This document shows positions 9,206 to 18,464 of a DNA stretch of 64,000 bases, piece after piece (position 1 is the stretch's first letter; every line of letters begins with the position of its first letter). Position numbers and translations under genes: made by a program. The notes under the pieces are model-generated. The model did not search any database. It saw only the letters and a program-made list of their open reading frames with translations, and was not told the DNA's origin. Origin of the DNA: Superficieibacter sp. HKU1 (GTDB taxonomy: Bacteria > Pseudomonadota > Gammaproteobacteria > Enterobacterales > Enterobacteriaceae); assembly GCF_029319185.1 (NCBI RefSeq), contig NZ_CP119754.1, positions 1,984,001 to 2,048,000 on the forward strand. The letters run 5' to 3'.

Positions 9206-9940
9206 ATGAGTTTTGAAGGAAAAGTCGCACTCGTAACGGGCGCAAGCCGTGGCATTGGCCGCGCAATTGCTGAAACTCTCGTTGCACGCGGTGCAAAAGT
9301 GATCGGTACCGCGACCAGTGAGAATGGTGCACAGGCGATCAGCGACTATCTGGGCAGCAACGGTAAAGGTTTGATGCTGAATGTGACCGATCCTGCATCT
9401 ATCGAATCTGTGCTGGGAAATATTCGCGCAGAGTTTGGTGAAGTCGATATTCTGGTGAATAATGCCGGCATCACGCGTGATAACCTGTTAATGCGCATGA
9501 AAGATGACGAATGGAATGAGATCCTGGAAACCAATCTTTCATCGGTTTTCCGTCTGTCAAAAGCAGTATTGCGCGCTATGATGAAAAAGCGTCATGGGCG
9601 TATCATCACCATCGGTTCTGTCGTTGGAACCATGGGAAATGCAGGTCAGGCCAACTATGCTGCGGCAAAAGCGGGTCTGATTGGCTTCAGTAAATCGCTG
9701 GCGCGTGAAGTCGCGTCCCGCGGGATTACTGTAAACGTTGTTGCTCCGGGCTTTATTGAAACGGACATGACGCGTGCGCTCTCTGATGAGCAGCGTGCGG
9801 GTATTCTGGCGCAAGTTCCGGCGGGTCGTCTTGGTGATGCAAAAGAGATTGCCAGCGCGGTTGCATTCTTAGCGTCTGATGAAGCAGGTTACATCTCTGG
9901 TGAAACTCTGCACGTCAACGGCGGAATGTATATGGTTTAA
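9206..9940 (+). CDS. fabG: 3-oxoacyl-ACP reductase
   Basis: NADPH-dependent reductase of the elongation cycle, 244 residues in the short-chain dehydrogenase family. GASRGIG (about 12-18) binds the cofactor, NNAG lies at about 86-89, and the catalytic Ser138, Tyr151 and Lys155 are in the GSVVGTMG and YAAAKAG segments. The ATG at 9206 is preceded by AGAGGA. An in-frame ATG at 9182, overlapping the fabD stop region, is less likely. Confidence 0.98.
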   Translation: MSFEGKVALVTGASRGIGRAIAETLVARGAKVIGTATSENGAQAISDYLGSNGKGLMLNVTDPASIESVLGNIRAEFGEVDILVNNAGITRDNLLMRMKDDEWNEILETNLSSVFRLSKAVLRAMMKKRHGRIITIGSVVGTMGNAGQANYAAAKAGLIGFSKSLAREVASRGITVNVVAPGFIETDMTRALSDEQRAGILAQVPAGRLGDAKEIASAVAFLASDEAGYISGETLHVNGGMYMV

Positions 9941-10150
9941 CCACGATACGCCTGAAATGCTCAGGAACCGCGCAAACCGCACGTTTTAGAGCATAATCAG
10001 GTGCAAAATAGTTTGCGTTATTGAGGGGTTCACCCGCAAAATAGCGTAAAATCGTGGTAAGAACTGCCGGGATTTAGTTGCAAATTTTTCAACATTTTAT
10101 ACACTACGAAAACCATCGCGAAAGCGAGTTTTGATAGGAAATTTAAGAGT

Positions 10151-10387
10151 ATGAGCACTATCGAAGAACGCGTTAAGAAAATTATCGGCGAACAGTTGGG
10201 CGTTAAGCAGGAAGAAGTGACCAACAATGCTTCCTTCGTTGAAGACCTGGGCGCAGATTCTCTTGACACCGTTGAGCTGGTAATGGCTCTGGAAGAAGAG
10301 TTTGATACTGAGATTCCGGACGAAGAAGCTGAGAAAATCACTACCGTTCAGGCTGCCATTGATTATATCAACGGCCACCAGGCGTAA
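10151..10387 (+). CDS. acpP: Acyl carrier protein
   Basis: 78-residue acidic carrier protein that holds growing acyl chains on a phosphopantetheine arm. The attachment serine is Ser37 in GADSLDTVE. The sequence is effectively identical to E. coli AcpP. A 210-bp gap after fabG gives room for its own promoter. An AGGAAATTTAAGAG stretch before the ATG serves ribosome binding. A hairpin right after the stop separates it from fabF. Confidence 0.99.
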
Positions 10388-10398
10388 GTGAACATCTC

Positions 10399-10426
10399 CA
10401 GGCGGTCGTTCGACCGCCTGAGTTTT
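10399..10426 (+). terminator. Hairpin between acpP and fabF
   Basis: Perfect stem CAGGCGGTCG-TT-CGACCGCCTG (10399-10420) followed by AGTTTT. It is likely a partial terminator that lets acpP, needed in large excess, be made at a higher level than fabF. A long T run follows at about 10436-10443. Confidence 0.75.
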
Positions 10427-10463
10427 ATCTGGCACTTTTTTTTTCCCTCCCTGGAGGACAACC

Positions 10464-11705
10464 GTGTCTAAGCGTCGTGTAGTTGTGACCGGACTGGGCA
10501 TGTTGTCTCCTGTCGGCAATACCGTAGAGTCTACCTGGAAAGCTCTCCTTGCCGGTCAGAGTGGCATCAGCCTGATCGACCATTTCGATACTAGCGCCTA
10601 TGCAACGAAATTTGCTGGCTTAGTAAAGGATTTTAACTGTGACGACATTATCTCGCGCAAAGAACAGCGCAAGATGGATGCCTTCATTCAATATGGAATT
10701 GTTGCAGGCTGGCAGGCCATGCAGGATTCTGGCCTTGTTGTAACGGAAGAGAACGCAACACGTATCGGTGCCGCTATCGGTTCTGGTATTGGTGGTCTCG
10801 GTCTTATCGAAGATAACCACACCTCGTTGGTGAACGGCGGTCCGCGTAAGATCAGCCCGTTCTTCGTGCCGTCTACAATTGTTAACATGGTGGCGGGTCA
10901 TTTGACCATCATGTTCGGCCTTCGTGGTCCAAGCATTTCTATTGCTACCGCCTGTACTTCCGGCGTGCATAACATCGGCCAGGCCGCGCGGATGATCGCT
11001 TATGGCGACGCTGACGCCATGCTGGCAGGTGGGGCTGAAAAAGCCAGTACGCCGCTGGGCGTGGGTGGTTTTGGCGCAGCGCGCGCGTTGTCTACTCGCA
11101 ACGATGACCCGCAGGCGGCAAGCCGTCCGTGGGACAAAGACCGTGACGGTTTTGTACTTGGTGACGGTGCTGGCCTTATCGTTCTTGAAGAGTATGAGCA
11201 CGCGAAAAAACGCGGCGCGAAGATTTATGCGGAAATCGTTGGTTTCGGTATGAGCAGCGATGCGTATCACATGACGTCACCGCCGGAAAATGGCGAAGGT
11301 GCCGCACTGGCGATGGCGAACGCTATTCGCGATGCGGGCATTGACGCAAGCCAGATCGGCTACGTGAACGCGCACGGTACGTCTACACCCGCTGGCGACA
11401 AAGCTGAAACTCAGGCAGTGAAAACGGTCTTCGGTGATGCAGCACGTCGCGTCATGGTGAGCTCGACCAAATCCATGACCGGCCACCTGTTAGGTGCCGC
11501 AGGTGCAGTAGAATCTATCTACTCCATCCTTGCGCTGCGCGATCAGGCGATCCCGCCAACCATCAACCTGGATAACCCGGATGAAGGTTGCGACCTGGAT
11601 TTCGTTCCACACGAAGCCCGTCAGGTCAGCGGACTGGAGTACGCGCTGTGTAACTCCTTCGGCTTTGGCGGGACTAACGGTTCGTTAATCTTCAAAAAGA
11701 TTTAA
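10464..11705 (+). CDS. fabF: 3-oxoacyl-ACP synthase II
   Basis: Condensing enzyme that elongates acyl-ACP, including the temperature-sensitive step to cis-vaccenate. It has 413 residues, as in E. coli, with the catalytic Cys in TACTSGVHNIG (about 164) and the two His in NAHGTSTPAGD and TGHLLGAAG. It starts with GTG at 10464 (MSKRRVVVTG), preceded by CTGGAGGACAACC. A terminator follows the stop. Confidence 0.98.
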   Translation: MSKRRVVVTGLGMLSPVGNTVESTWKALLAGQSGISLIDHFDTSAYATKFAGLVKDFNCDDIISRKEQRKMDAFIQYGIVAGWQAMQDSGLVVTEENATRIGAAIGSGIGGLGLIEDNHTSLVNGGPRKISPFFVPSTIVNMVAGHLTIMFGLRGPSISIATACTSGVHNIGQAARMIAYGDADAMLAGGAEKASTPLGVGGFGAARALSTRNDDPQAASRPWDKDRDGFVLGDGAGLIVLEEYEHAKKRGAKIYAEIVGFGMSSDAYHMTSPPENGEGAALAMANAIRDAGIDASQIGYVNAHGTSTPAGDKAETQAVKTVFGDAARRVMVSSTKSMTGHLLGAAGAVESIYSILALRDQAIPPTINLDNPDEGCDLDFVPHEARQVSGLEYALCNSFGFGGTNGSLIFKKI

Positions 11706-11727
11706 TGGAACGCTAGCGCTTCCTCTT

Positions 11728-11752
11728 AAAGGCCCGCTTCGGTGGGCCTTTT
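11728..11752 (+). terminator. fabF terminator
   Basis: AAAGGCCCGC-TTCG-GTGGGCCTTTT hairpin with a TTCG tetraloop just after fabF and before pabC. Confidence 0.85.
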
Positions 11753-11821
11753 CAATTCAGTTTTCTCCGCTTGTTCTTCGTCAATCATCCTGCCAAACTG
11801 TCCGGCCAAAAAGGAGCCTTT

Positions 11822-12637
11822 ATGTTCTTGATTAATGGCTGTGAACAGAACACCTTAGCGGCGGCAGACCGGGCAACGCAGTATGGCGATGGCTGCTTTA
11901 CCACCGCGAGGATCGCCGCGGGCTGCATTGCGCACTTTGATGCTCACGTGCAGCGATTGCGCGTCGCCTGCGAACGGCTGTGGATCCCGTTTCAGCAATG
12001 GGACTTGCTGGTTCAGGAAATGCAGCAGCTTGCCGCGGTAAAGGGCGATGGCGTACTTAAAGTGATTATCAGTCGGGGAACGGGTGGACGTGGTTACAGC
12101 GCCGCTGCATGCCACAGCCCGACGCGCCTTCTCTCTGTTTCCGATTATCCTGCCCACTTTGCCCGCTGGCGCGAAGAAGGTATTACGCTAACCCTCAGTC
12201 CGATACGGCTGGGGCGCAATCCGCATCTGGCCGGGTTAAAACATCTTAATCGCCTTGAGCAGGTGCTTATTCGCACGCATCTTGAGCAGACAGCGGCTGA
12301 CGAGGCGCTGGTGCTTGACAGCGAGGGGTGGTTAACGGAATGCTGTGCCGCCAATGTGTTCTGGCGTAAAGGACAGCAGGTCTTTACCCCGCGTCTCGAC
12401 AATGCCGGCGTGGCAGGGATCATGCGTCAACGCTGTCTCGATCATCTGGTTGCATCGGCCTATCACGTCGTCGAATCAGAGGCACCGGTTACGGCGCTGC
12501 ACGAAGCCGATGAAGTCATTATTTGCAACGCGCTGATGCCGCTGGTGCCGGTTCGTCGCTGGGAAGATACCGTCTGGTCGTCGCGCGAGCTTTATCAATT
12601 TTTAGCCCCACGTTGTGAGCCATCGATTACATCATGA
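11822..12637 (+). CDS. pabC: Aminodeoxychorismate lyase
   Basis: PLP-dependent enzyme that turns aminodeoxychorismate into p-aminobenzoate plus pyruvate for folate synthesis. The 271-residue class IV aminotransferase-fold protein (E. coli 269) has its PLP lysine in GLKHLNRLEQ. The start at 11822 (MFLINGCEQN) has AAAAAGGAGCCTTT upstream. The stop overlaps the mltG ATG by 4 bp, indicating translational coupling. Confidence 0.95.
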   Translation: MFLINGCEQNTLAAADRATQYGDGCFTTARIAAGCIAHFDAHVQRLRVACERLWIPFQQWDLLVQEMQQLAAVKGDGVLKVIISRGTGGRGYSAAACHSPTRLLSVSDYPAHFARWREEGITLTLSPIRLGRNPHLAGLKHLNRLEQVLIRTHLEQTAADEALVLDSEGWLTECCAANVFWRKGQQVFTPRLDNAGVAGIMRQRCLDHLVASAYHVVESEAPVTALHEADEVIICNALMPLVPVRRWEDTVWSSRELYQFLAPRCEPSITS

Positions 12638-13656
12638 AGAAAATGTTGCGTTTTATTCTCCTGTTACTGGTTGTGTTGGGTATTGCGGCGGGAGTGGGTA
12701 TGTGGAAAGTTCGCCATCTGGCGGACAGTAAATTGCTTATCAAAGAAGAAACTATCTTCACTCTCAAAGCAGGCACGGGCCGACTGGCGCTGGGCGAACA
12801 GCTTTATAAAGAGAAAATCATTAACCGTCCGCGCGTCTTCCAGTGGCTGCTGCGCCTTGAGCCGGAGCTTTCGCACTTTAAAGCGGGGACCTACCGTTTG
12901 ACGCCGGGGATGAACGTTCGCGAGATGCTGAAACTGCTGGAAAGCGGTAAAGAGGCCCAGTTTCCGCTACGTCTGGTGGAGGGGATGCGCGTCAGCGATT
13001 ACCTGCGCCAGCTTCGCGACGCGCCCTATATTAAACATACGCTGAAAGACGACAGCTACGCCACCGTCGCCGCGGCATTAAATATGGAGCATGCGGACTG
13101 GGTCGAGGGCTGGTTCTGGCCGGATACCTGGATGTATACCGCCAATACCACGGACGTGGCACTCCTTAAGCGCGCACATACTAAAATGGTGGCCGCCATT
13201 GATAAAGCCTGGGAAGGGCGAATTGACGATCTACCCTACGCGGATAAAAACCAGATGGTGACCATGGCTTCGATCATTGAAAAAGAGACTGCCGTTGCCA
13301 GTGAGCGCACCAGGGTCGCCTCGGTATTTATCAACCGTTTACGTATCGGAATGCGGCTGCAAACCGATCCGACCGTCATCTATGGCATGGGGGAAAGTTA
13401 TCGTGGCAATCTGACGCGTAAAGATCTGGAGATGCCAACCGCGTATAATACTTATGTCATCGCGGGATTGCCGCCGGGACCTATTGCCGTGCCGGGCGAA
13501 GCGTCGCTTAATGCCGCGGCGCATCCGGAAAAAACGCCGTATCTTTATTTTGTTGCCGACGGGAAAGGCGGGCATACGTTTAATACCAACCTTGCCAGCC
13601 ACAACCGCTCAGTGCAGGACTACCTGAAAGCACTTAAGGAAAAAAATGCGCAGTAA
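12634..13656 (+). CDS. mltG: Endolytic murein transglycosylase MltG
   Basis: Inner-membrane lytic transglycosylase that cleaves nascent peptidoglycan and limits glycan strand length. It has 340 residues with one N-terminal membrane helix (about 5-25), a LysM-like region and the YceG catalytic domain. The catalytic Glu lies in ASIIEKET (about 218). It overlaps pabC by 4 bp and tmk by 11 bp. Confidence 0.95.
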   Translation: MKKMLRFILLLLVVLGIAAGVGMWKVRHLADSKLLIKEETIFTLKAGTGRLALGEQLYKEKIINRPRVFQWLLRLEPELSHFKAGTYRLTPGMNVREMLKLLESGKEAQFPLRLVEGMRVSDYLRQLRDAPYIKHTLKDDSYATVAAALNMEHADWVEGWFWPDTWMYTANTTDVALLKRAHTKMVAAIDKAWEGRIDDLPYADKNQMVTMASIIEKETAVASERTRVASVFINRLRIGMRLQTDPTVIYGMGESYRGNLTRKDLEMPTAYNTYVIAGLPPGPIAVPGEASLNAAAHPEKTPYLYFVADGKGGHTFNTNLASHNRSVQDYLKALKEKNAQ

Positions 13657-14287
13657 ATATATCGTCATTGAAGGGCTGGAAGGCGCGGGGAAAACCACCG
13701 CGCGTGACGTCGTGGTGCAAACGTTGCAACAGCAGGGTATCAGCGACCTGCTGTTTACCCGTGAGCCCGGCGGTACGATTCTGGCTGAGAAACTGCGCAG
13801 TCTGGTGCTGGACATTCAGTCTACGGGCGATGAAAAAATTGATGTTAAAGCCGAAGTGCTGATGTTCTACGCGGCCCGCGTTCAGCTGGTTGAGACGGTA
13901 ATAAAACCGGCACTAGCGAACGGGCAGTGGGTTATCGGCGACCGTCACGATCTCTCCACCCAGGCTTATCAGGGAGGAGGACGAGGCGTTGACCGTACGA
14001 TGCTGGCCACTCTGCGCGATGCGGTGCTGGGCGATTTTCGCCCGGACCTCACTCTGTATCTTGATGTCACGCCTGAAGTGGGACTTAAACGCGCCCGTGC
14101 CCGCGGTGAACTGGATCGCATTGAGCAGGAGTCGCTGAACTTTTTCAACCGTACCCGCGCGCGCTATCTGGAACTGGCGGCGCAGGATGCCAGTATTCGC
14201 ACTATCGATGCGACACAACCGCTGGAGAAGGTGATGAGCGATATCCGTGACACCATTATTGCCTGGGTCAGGGAGCAGGTGGCATGA
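13646..14287 (+). CDS. tmk: Thymidylate kinase
   Basis: Phosphorylates dTMP to dTDP. The 213-residue P-loop kinase has GLEGAGKTTA near the N-terminus, the DR(H)DLS substrate segment and the Arg-rich lid RARARGELDRIE. It overlaps mltG upstream, and its stop overlaps the holB ATG by 4 bp, so the three genes form a coupled unit. Confidence 0.97.
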   Translation: MRSKYIVIEGLEGAGKTTARDVVVQTLQQQGISDLLFTREPGGTILAEKLRSLVLDIQSTGDEKIDVKAEVLMFYAARVQLVETVIKPALANGQWVIGDRHDLSTQAYQGGGRGVDRTMLATLRDAVLGDFRPDLTLYLDVTPEVGLKRARARGELDRIEQESLNFFNRTRARYLELAAQDASIRTIDATQPLEKVMSDIRDTIIAWVREQVA

Positions 14288-15288
14288 AATGGTATCCATG
14301 GTTGCGCCCGCATTTAGAATCGCTGGTCGCCAGCTATCAGGCCGGGCGCGGCCATCATGCATTACTGATCCACGCCTTGCCGGGGATGGGCGCGGAGTCG
14401 CTGATGTATGCCATCAGTCGCTATTTGATGTGCCAGCGCCCGGAGGGACATAAAAGCTGCGGCCAGTGCCACAGCTGCCAGTTAATGCAGGCGGGAACGC
14501 ATCCGGATTATTACGCGCTGGCTCCGGAAAAAGGCAAAAGCTCGCTCGGTATTGATGCGGTTCGCGAACTGAGTGAAAAGCTGTATGAACACGCGCGGTT
14601 GGGCGGGGCAAAAGTGGTCTGGTTAAGCGACGCGACGCTACTGACCGATGCGGCCGCCAATGCGCTGCTGAAAACGCTGGAAGAGCCGCCAGCGAATACC
14701 TGGTTCTTGCTGGCCTGTCGTGAACCTGTGCATCTGCTGGCCACCTTGCGCAGCCGCTGCCGGATGCATCACCTTGCACCGCCCACGGAGCCATACGCGC
14801 TGGCCTGGCTGGCGCGGGAAGTGGCGGCGTCACAAGAAATGCTGCTGACGGCGCTGCGCCTGAGCGGTAACGCGCCAGCCGCGGCGCTTCAGCTTTTGCA
14901 GACCGACGCCTCGGCAGCTCGCCAGCAGCTCTGTCAGGGGCTGGAAAATGCGTTAACCCGCCGTGACTGGCTATCGCTTCTGCCGGTACTGAATCACGAA
15001 GATGTCGCCTCGCGCCTGCACTGGCTGGCGACGCTGATGCTTGATGCGCTGAAAGTGAACCAACATATCACCCGCCTGACCAATGCGGACGTTGTGCCGT
15101 TGGTCAGTCTTCTGGCGCGGGACCTTACCGGAGCCAGATTGCGAACCCTGGCGCAGGAAATCTGCGCATGCCGTCAACAGTTATTAAACGTGACGGGCCT
15201 TAATCGCGAATTGACGCTCACCGATTGCTTGCTGCGCTGGGAACACTACCTGCAACCCGGCGTAACGCTTCCTGTTTCACACCTCTGA
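14284..15288 (+). CDS. holB: DNA polymerase III delta' subunit
   Basis: Delta' subunit of the clamp loader that places the beta clamp on DNA. The 334-residue AAA+ protein has a zinc module (CGQCHSCQLMQAGTHPDY, about 59-76, with an earlier Cys) and the conserved NALLKTLEEPP segment. As in other delta' proteins, the P-loop is degenerate. It follows tmk with an ATGA overlap and precedes tatD by 10 bp. Confidence 0.96.
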   Translation: MKWYPWLRPHLESLVASYQAGRGHHALLIHALPGMGAESLMYAISRYLMCQRPEGHKSCGQCHSCQLMQAGTHPDYYALAPEKGKSSLGIDAVRELSEKLYEHARLGGAKVVWLSDATLLTDAAANALLKTLEEPPANTWFLLACREPVHLLATLRSRCRMHHLAPPTEPYALAWLAREVAASQEMLLTALRLSGNAPAAALQLLQTDASAARQQLCQGLENALTRRDWLSLLPVLNHEDVASRLHWLATLMLDALKVNQHITRLTNADVVPLVSLLARDLTGARLRTLAQEICACRQQLLNVTGLNRELTLTDCLLRWEHYLQPGVTLPVSHL

Positions 15289-15298
15289 GAGAGACATT

Positions 15299-16087
15299 AT
15301 GTTTTTAGTCGACTCACACTGCCATCTTGATGGCCTTGATTATCAATCCCTGCATAAAGACGTCGATGACGTGCTGGCGAAAGCCGCCGCCCGCGATGTG
15401 AAATTCTGCCTCGCCGTCTCGACCACGCTGCCGGGCTATCGTGGTATGCGCACGCTGGTGGGCGATCGCCCGAACGTGGTGTTCTCCTGCGGCGTTCACC
15501 CGCTTAATCAGGACGAGGCGTATGACGTTGAAGAACTGCGTGCGCTGGCGGCGGAAGAAGGCGTGGTAGCGATGGGGGAAACCGGCCTTGATTACTTTTA
15601 CACTCCAGAAACCAAAGCGCAGCAGCAACGCTCTTTTCGCGATCATATCCGCATCGGACGCGAGCTGAATAAGCCAGTGATTGTCCATACCCGCGATGCG
15701 CGCGCCGACACGCTGCAAATCCTCAGTGAGGAAAAAGTGACGGATTGCGGCGGAGTACTACACTGTTTTACAGAAGATCGTGAAACGGCTGGCAAGCTGC
15801 TGGACATGGGGTTCTATATCTCGTTTTCCGGCATCGTGACCTTCCGTAATGCAGAACAGCTGCGCGACGCCGCGCGCTACATTCCTGTCGATCGTTTGCT
15901 GGTGGAGACGGACTCACCTTACCTGGCCCCCGTTCCGCATCGGGGCAAAGAAAACCAGCCCGCGATGACCCGCGATGTAGCCGAATATATGGCCGTGCTA
16001 AAGGGGGTGACGGTTGAACAACTGGCGCGGCAGACTACGCAAAACTTCGCCAGCCTGTTTCACATCGATCCGCTTCGCCTGCAGTAA
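15299..16087 (+). CDS. ycfH: TatD-family metal-dependent hydrolase YcfH
   Basis: Probable metal-dependent hydrolase of the TatD DNase family. The 262-residue TIM-barrel protein shows metal ligands in DSHCHLDG at the N-terminus, GETGLDYFY, VIVHTRDA, HCFTE and ETDSPYLAP. It has a GAGAGACATT ribosome-binding stretch. It is the last gene of the pabC-mltG-tmk-holB run and is followed by a terminator. The substrate in the cell is not established. Confidence 0.92.
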   Translation: MFLVDSHCHLDGLDYQSLHKDVDDVLAKAAARDVKFCLAVSTTLPGYRGMRTLVGDRPNVVFSCGVHPLNQDEAYDVEELRALAAEEGVVAMGETGLDYFYTPETKAQQQRSFRDHIRIGRELNKPVIVHTRDARADTLQILSEEKVTDCGGVLHCFTEDRETAGKLLDMGFYISFSGIVTFRNAEQLRDAARYIPVDRLLVETDSPYLAPVPHRGKENQPAMTRDVAEYMAVLKGVTVEQLARQTTQNFASLFHIDPLRLQ

Positions 16088-16161
16088 GTCTGATTCTCTA
16101 TTTTTTTAGTGCTCGTAATTAATGCCAGAAGCGAGTAAAGTCCACCGCCTGAAAACGGGCG

Positions 16162-16186
16162 GCGGAGCCGATCAATCCGCTTTTTT
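16162..16186 (+). terminator. Terminator after ycfH
   Basis: GCGGA (16162-16166) and TCCGC (16176-16180) form a short stem followed by six T. A second stem (CCGCC...GGCGG, 16145-16162) lies directly before it. Confidence 0.7.
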
Positions 16187-16261
16187 GCCATCAAAATTGT
16201 AAATATATGAAAAGTTACTAATCATTGATGGTGGAAACGTGATTGCCGTCAAACAAAAATC

Positions 16262-16387
16262 GTATGAATTATTTTACTCTGTGTAATAAATAAAGGCCCT
16301 AAGAGGCCTGGTTAACGATGAGGCTCTCCCCCCTCATCCAGGCGCGAAAGCGTAAAAAAAGCACAAATACTCAGGAGCACTCCAATT
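16262..16387 (+). promoter_or_regulatory. ptsG promoter, leader and SgrS pairing site
   Basis: The region resembles the E. coli ptsG control region. A TTACTCTGTGTAATAAAT stretch (about 16273-16290) covers the -10 and a CRP half-site-like TGTG. A leader hairpin GGCC-N6-GGCC lies near 16294-16309. The segment ATACTCAGGAGCAC (16367-16380) overlaps the ribosome-binding site and matches the target of the small RNA SgrS, which blocks ptsG translation under sugar-phosphate stress. CRP and Mlc control is known for E. coli and inferred here. Confidence 0.75.
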
Positions 16388-17821
16388 ATGTTTAAGAATG
16401 CATTTGCTAACCTGCAAAAGGTCGGTAAATCGCTGATGCTGCCAGTATCCGTACTGCCTATTGCAGGTATCCTGCTGGGCGTCGGGTCGGCAAACTTCAG
16501 CTGGCTGCCAGAAGTGGTTTCGCACGTTATGGCGGAAGCAGGCGGATCTGTTTTTGCTAATATGCCTCTGATCTTCGCCATCGGCGTGGCGTTGGGTTTC
16601 ACTAATAATGACGGTGTTTCTGCTCTGGCTTCCGTTGTCGCTTACGGCATCATGGTTAAAACCATGGCTGTGGTTGCACCGCTGGTGTTGCATTTGCCCC
16701 CAGAAGAAATCGCGGCTAAACATCTGGCGGATACCGGCGTATTAGGCGGTATTATTGCGGGTGCGATTGCGGCATATATGTTCAACCGCTTCTACCGTAT
16801 TAAGCTGCCTGAGTACCTGGGCTTCTTTGCCGGTAAACGTTTTGTGCCGATCATTTCTGGCCTGACGGCGATCTTCCTGGGTATCGTGCTTTCCTTCATT
16901 TGGCCACCTATCGGCACGGCTATTCAGACCTTCTCGCAGTGGGCTGCTTACCAGAACCCGGTAGTGGCTTTCGGTATCTACGGCTTCATTGAGCGTTGCC
17001 TGGTGCCGTTTGGTCTGCATCATATCTGGAACGTTCCTTTCCAGATGCAGATTGGTGAATACACCAACGCAGCAGGTCAGGTATTCCACGGTGATATTCC
17101 GCGCTACATGGCCGGTGACCCGACCGCGGGCAAACTGTCCGGTGGCTTCCTGTTTAAAATGTACGGTCTGCCTGCTGCTGCTATTGCTATCTGGCATTCT
17201 GCGAAGCCTGAAAACCGCGCGAAAGTCGGCGGTATCATGATCTCCGCGGCGCTGACCTCATTCCTGACCGGCATCACCGAACCGATTGAATTCTCCTTCA
17301 TGTTCGTTGCGCCGATCCTGTATGTGATCCACGCGATTCTGGCCGGTCTGGCTTTCCCAATCTGTATCCTGCTGGGAATGCGTGACGGTACTTCGTTCTC
17401 ACATGGTCTGATCGACTTTGTGGTTCTGTCTGGTAACAGCAGCAACTTGTGGCTGTTCCCGGTTATCGGTATCTGCTATGCGATTGTGTACTACACGATT
17501 TTCCGCGTACTGATCAAAGCGCTGAACCTGAAAACGCCGGGTCGTGAAGACTCAAGTGAAGACGCTAAAGCGGGCGCGACCAGCGAGATGGCGCCGGCGC
17601 TGGTAGCCGCGTTTGGTGGTAAAGACAACATCACCAACCTCGATGCCTGTATTACCCGTCTGCGTGTCAGCGTGGCGGACGTGGCTAAAGTCGATCAGGC
17701 TGGCCTGAAACGTCTCGGGGCGGCAGGTGTTGTGGTAGCAGGCTCTGGCGTGCAGGCTATTTTCGGCACCAAGTCTGACAACCTGAAAACTGAGATGGAC
17801 GACTATATCCGTCACAGCTAA
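16388..17821 (+). CDS. ptsG: Glucose-specific PTS enzyme IICB
   Basis: Inner-membrane glucose transporter that phosphorylates glucose during uptake, using phosphate from EIIA-Glc. The 477-residue protein has a membrane EIIC domain (about 1-385) with the GITEPIEFSFMF signature, a linker rich in Ala/Glu/Asp and a cytoplasmic EIIB domain with the phosphorylated Cys in LDACITRLRV (about 421). Length and sequence match E. coli. It is preceded by a post-transcriptionally regulated leader and followed by a terminator. Confidence 0.98.
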   Translation: MFKNAFANLQKVGKSLMLPVSVLPIAGILLGVGSANFSWLPEVVSHVMAEAGGSVFANMPLIFAIGVALGFTNNDGVSALASVVAYGIMVKTMAVVAPLVLHLPPEEIAAKHLADTGVLGGIIAGAIAAYMFNRFYRIKLPEYLGFFAGKRFVPIISGLTAIFLGIVLSFIWPPIGTAIQTFSQWAAYQNPVVAFGIYGFIERCLVPFGLHHIWNVPFQMQIGEYTNAAGQVFHGDIPRYMAGDPTAGKLSGGFLFKMYGLPAAAIAIWHSAKPENRAKVGGIMISAALTSFLTGITEPIEFSFMFVAPILYVIHAILAGLAFPICILLGMRDGTSFSHGLIDFVVLSGNSSNLWLFPVIGICYAIVYYTIFRVLIKALNLKTPGREDSSEDAKAGATSEMAPALVAAFGGKDNITNLDACITRLRVSVADVAKVDQAGLKRLGAAGVVVAGSGVQAIFGTKSDNLKTEMDDYIRHS

Positions 17822-17840
17822 GCCGTCAGTTGGGGAGATA

Positions 17841-17867
17841 AAAGGCAGCGGAAACGCTGCCTTTTTT
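17841..17867 (+). terminator. ptsG terminator
   Basis: AAAGGCAGCG-GAAA-CGCTGCCTTTTTT hairpin, placed between ptsG and the convergent gene ending at 17885. Confidence 0.85.
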
Positions 17868-17884
17868 ACGTCAGGATCGGGAGG

Positions 17885-18313
17885 TTATTTACCTTCCTGC
17901 TCCAGATAATCCGTCAGGAAATGCTCGGCATTGCCTTCCTGTGATAGCGATTGACTATAAGCTACCCAGGTTGATGAAGACTCGCCGGGAAGATAAAGCT
18001 CGCCCGAGCCATCTTTAACCCGCAAAAGCTCCCACGATTTGCCGTCGATTTGCGTTTTATAACTGGTGGCGCCGCCGCTTGCCGGTTCTACTTTGCAGCG
18101 AATGATTTTCTTATCCAGCGCGTTATCAACATTGGCAATTTGCACTAACGATTCGTTGGCCTCTTTAGGTCCAATACGCAGCGTCCAAACCTGAACGCCT
18201 TCCTGACCTTCATAGCCTTTGACGTATTTAGCGATTTCAGGACGGGTCGCATCGGCGAAGGCAGATTGCATAATCATTAACGAGCCGAGAATAGCCATAA
18301 TAAAGCGAAACAT
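17885..18313 (-). CDS. Unrecognised small periplasmic protein
   Basis: 142-residue protein with a clear signal peptide (MFRFIMAILGSLMIMQSAFA, then DATRPE), so probably periplasmic. The start at 18313 is set by an AGGAG five to nine bases upstream. The mature part has one Cys (IIRCKVE) and an alternating pattern that suggests beta strands. I do not recognise its family. A loose resemblance to ecotin at the start (EIAKYVKGYEG) does not continue. It lies between ptsG and fhuE, which are adjacent in E. coli K-12, so it is an accessory gene. Its base composition is ordinary. Confidence 0.8.
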   Translation of the reverse strand: MFRFIMAILGSLMIMQSAFADATRPEIAKYVKGYEGQEGVQVWTLRIGPKEANESLVQIANVDNALDKKIIRCKVEPASGGATSYKTQIDGKSWELLRVKDGSGELYLPGESSSTWVAYSQSLSQEGNAEHFLTDYLEQEGK

Positions 18314-18464
18314 GTTTTCTCCTGTTGAAGTTGATCCCTGCACAACGATGAGTCAGAGCAGGGAAGTATCCCCTGAAAATATAAATCGGAACAATGTCAA
18401 AAATTGGTGGGCAGTCAGGGCTTGAAAAGCAGGGAGCCGGGCGGCCCCCTGTGAAGGATGGAAA

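Noticed and set aside
17885..18313. Ecotin-like protease inhibitor
   Set aside because: Similarity is limited to a few residues at the mature N-terminus; the Cys pair and inhibitory loop of ecotin are not seen.
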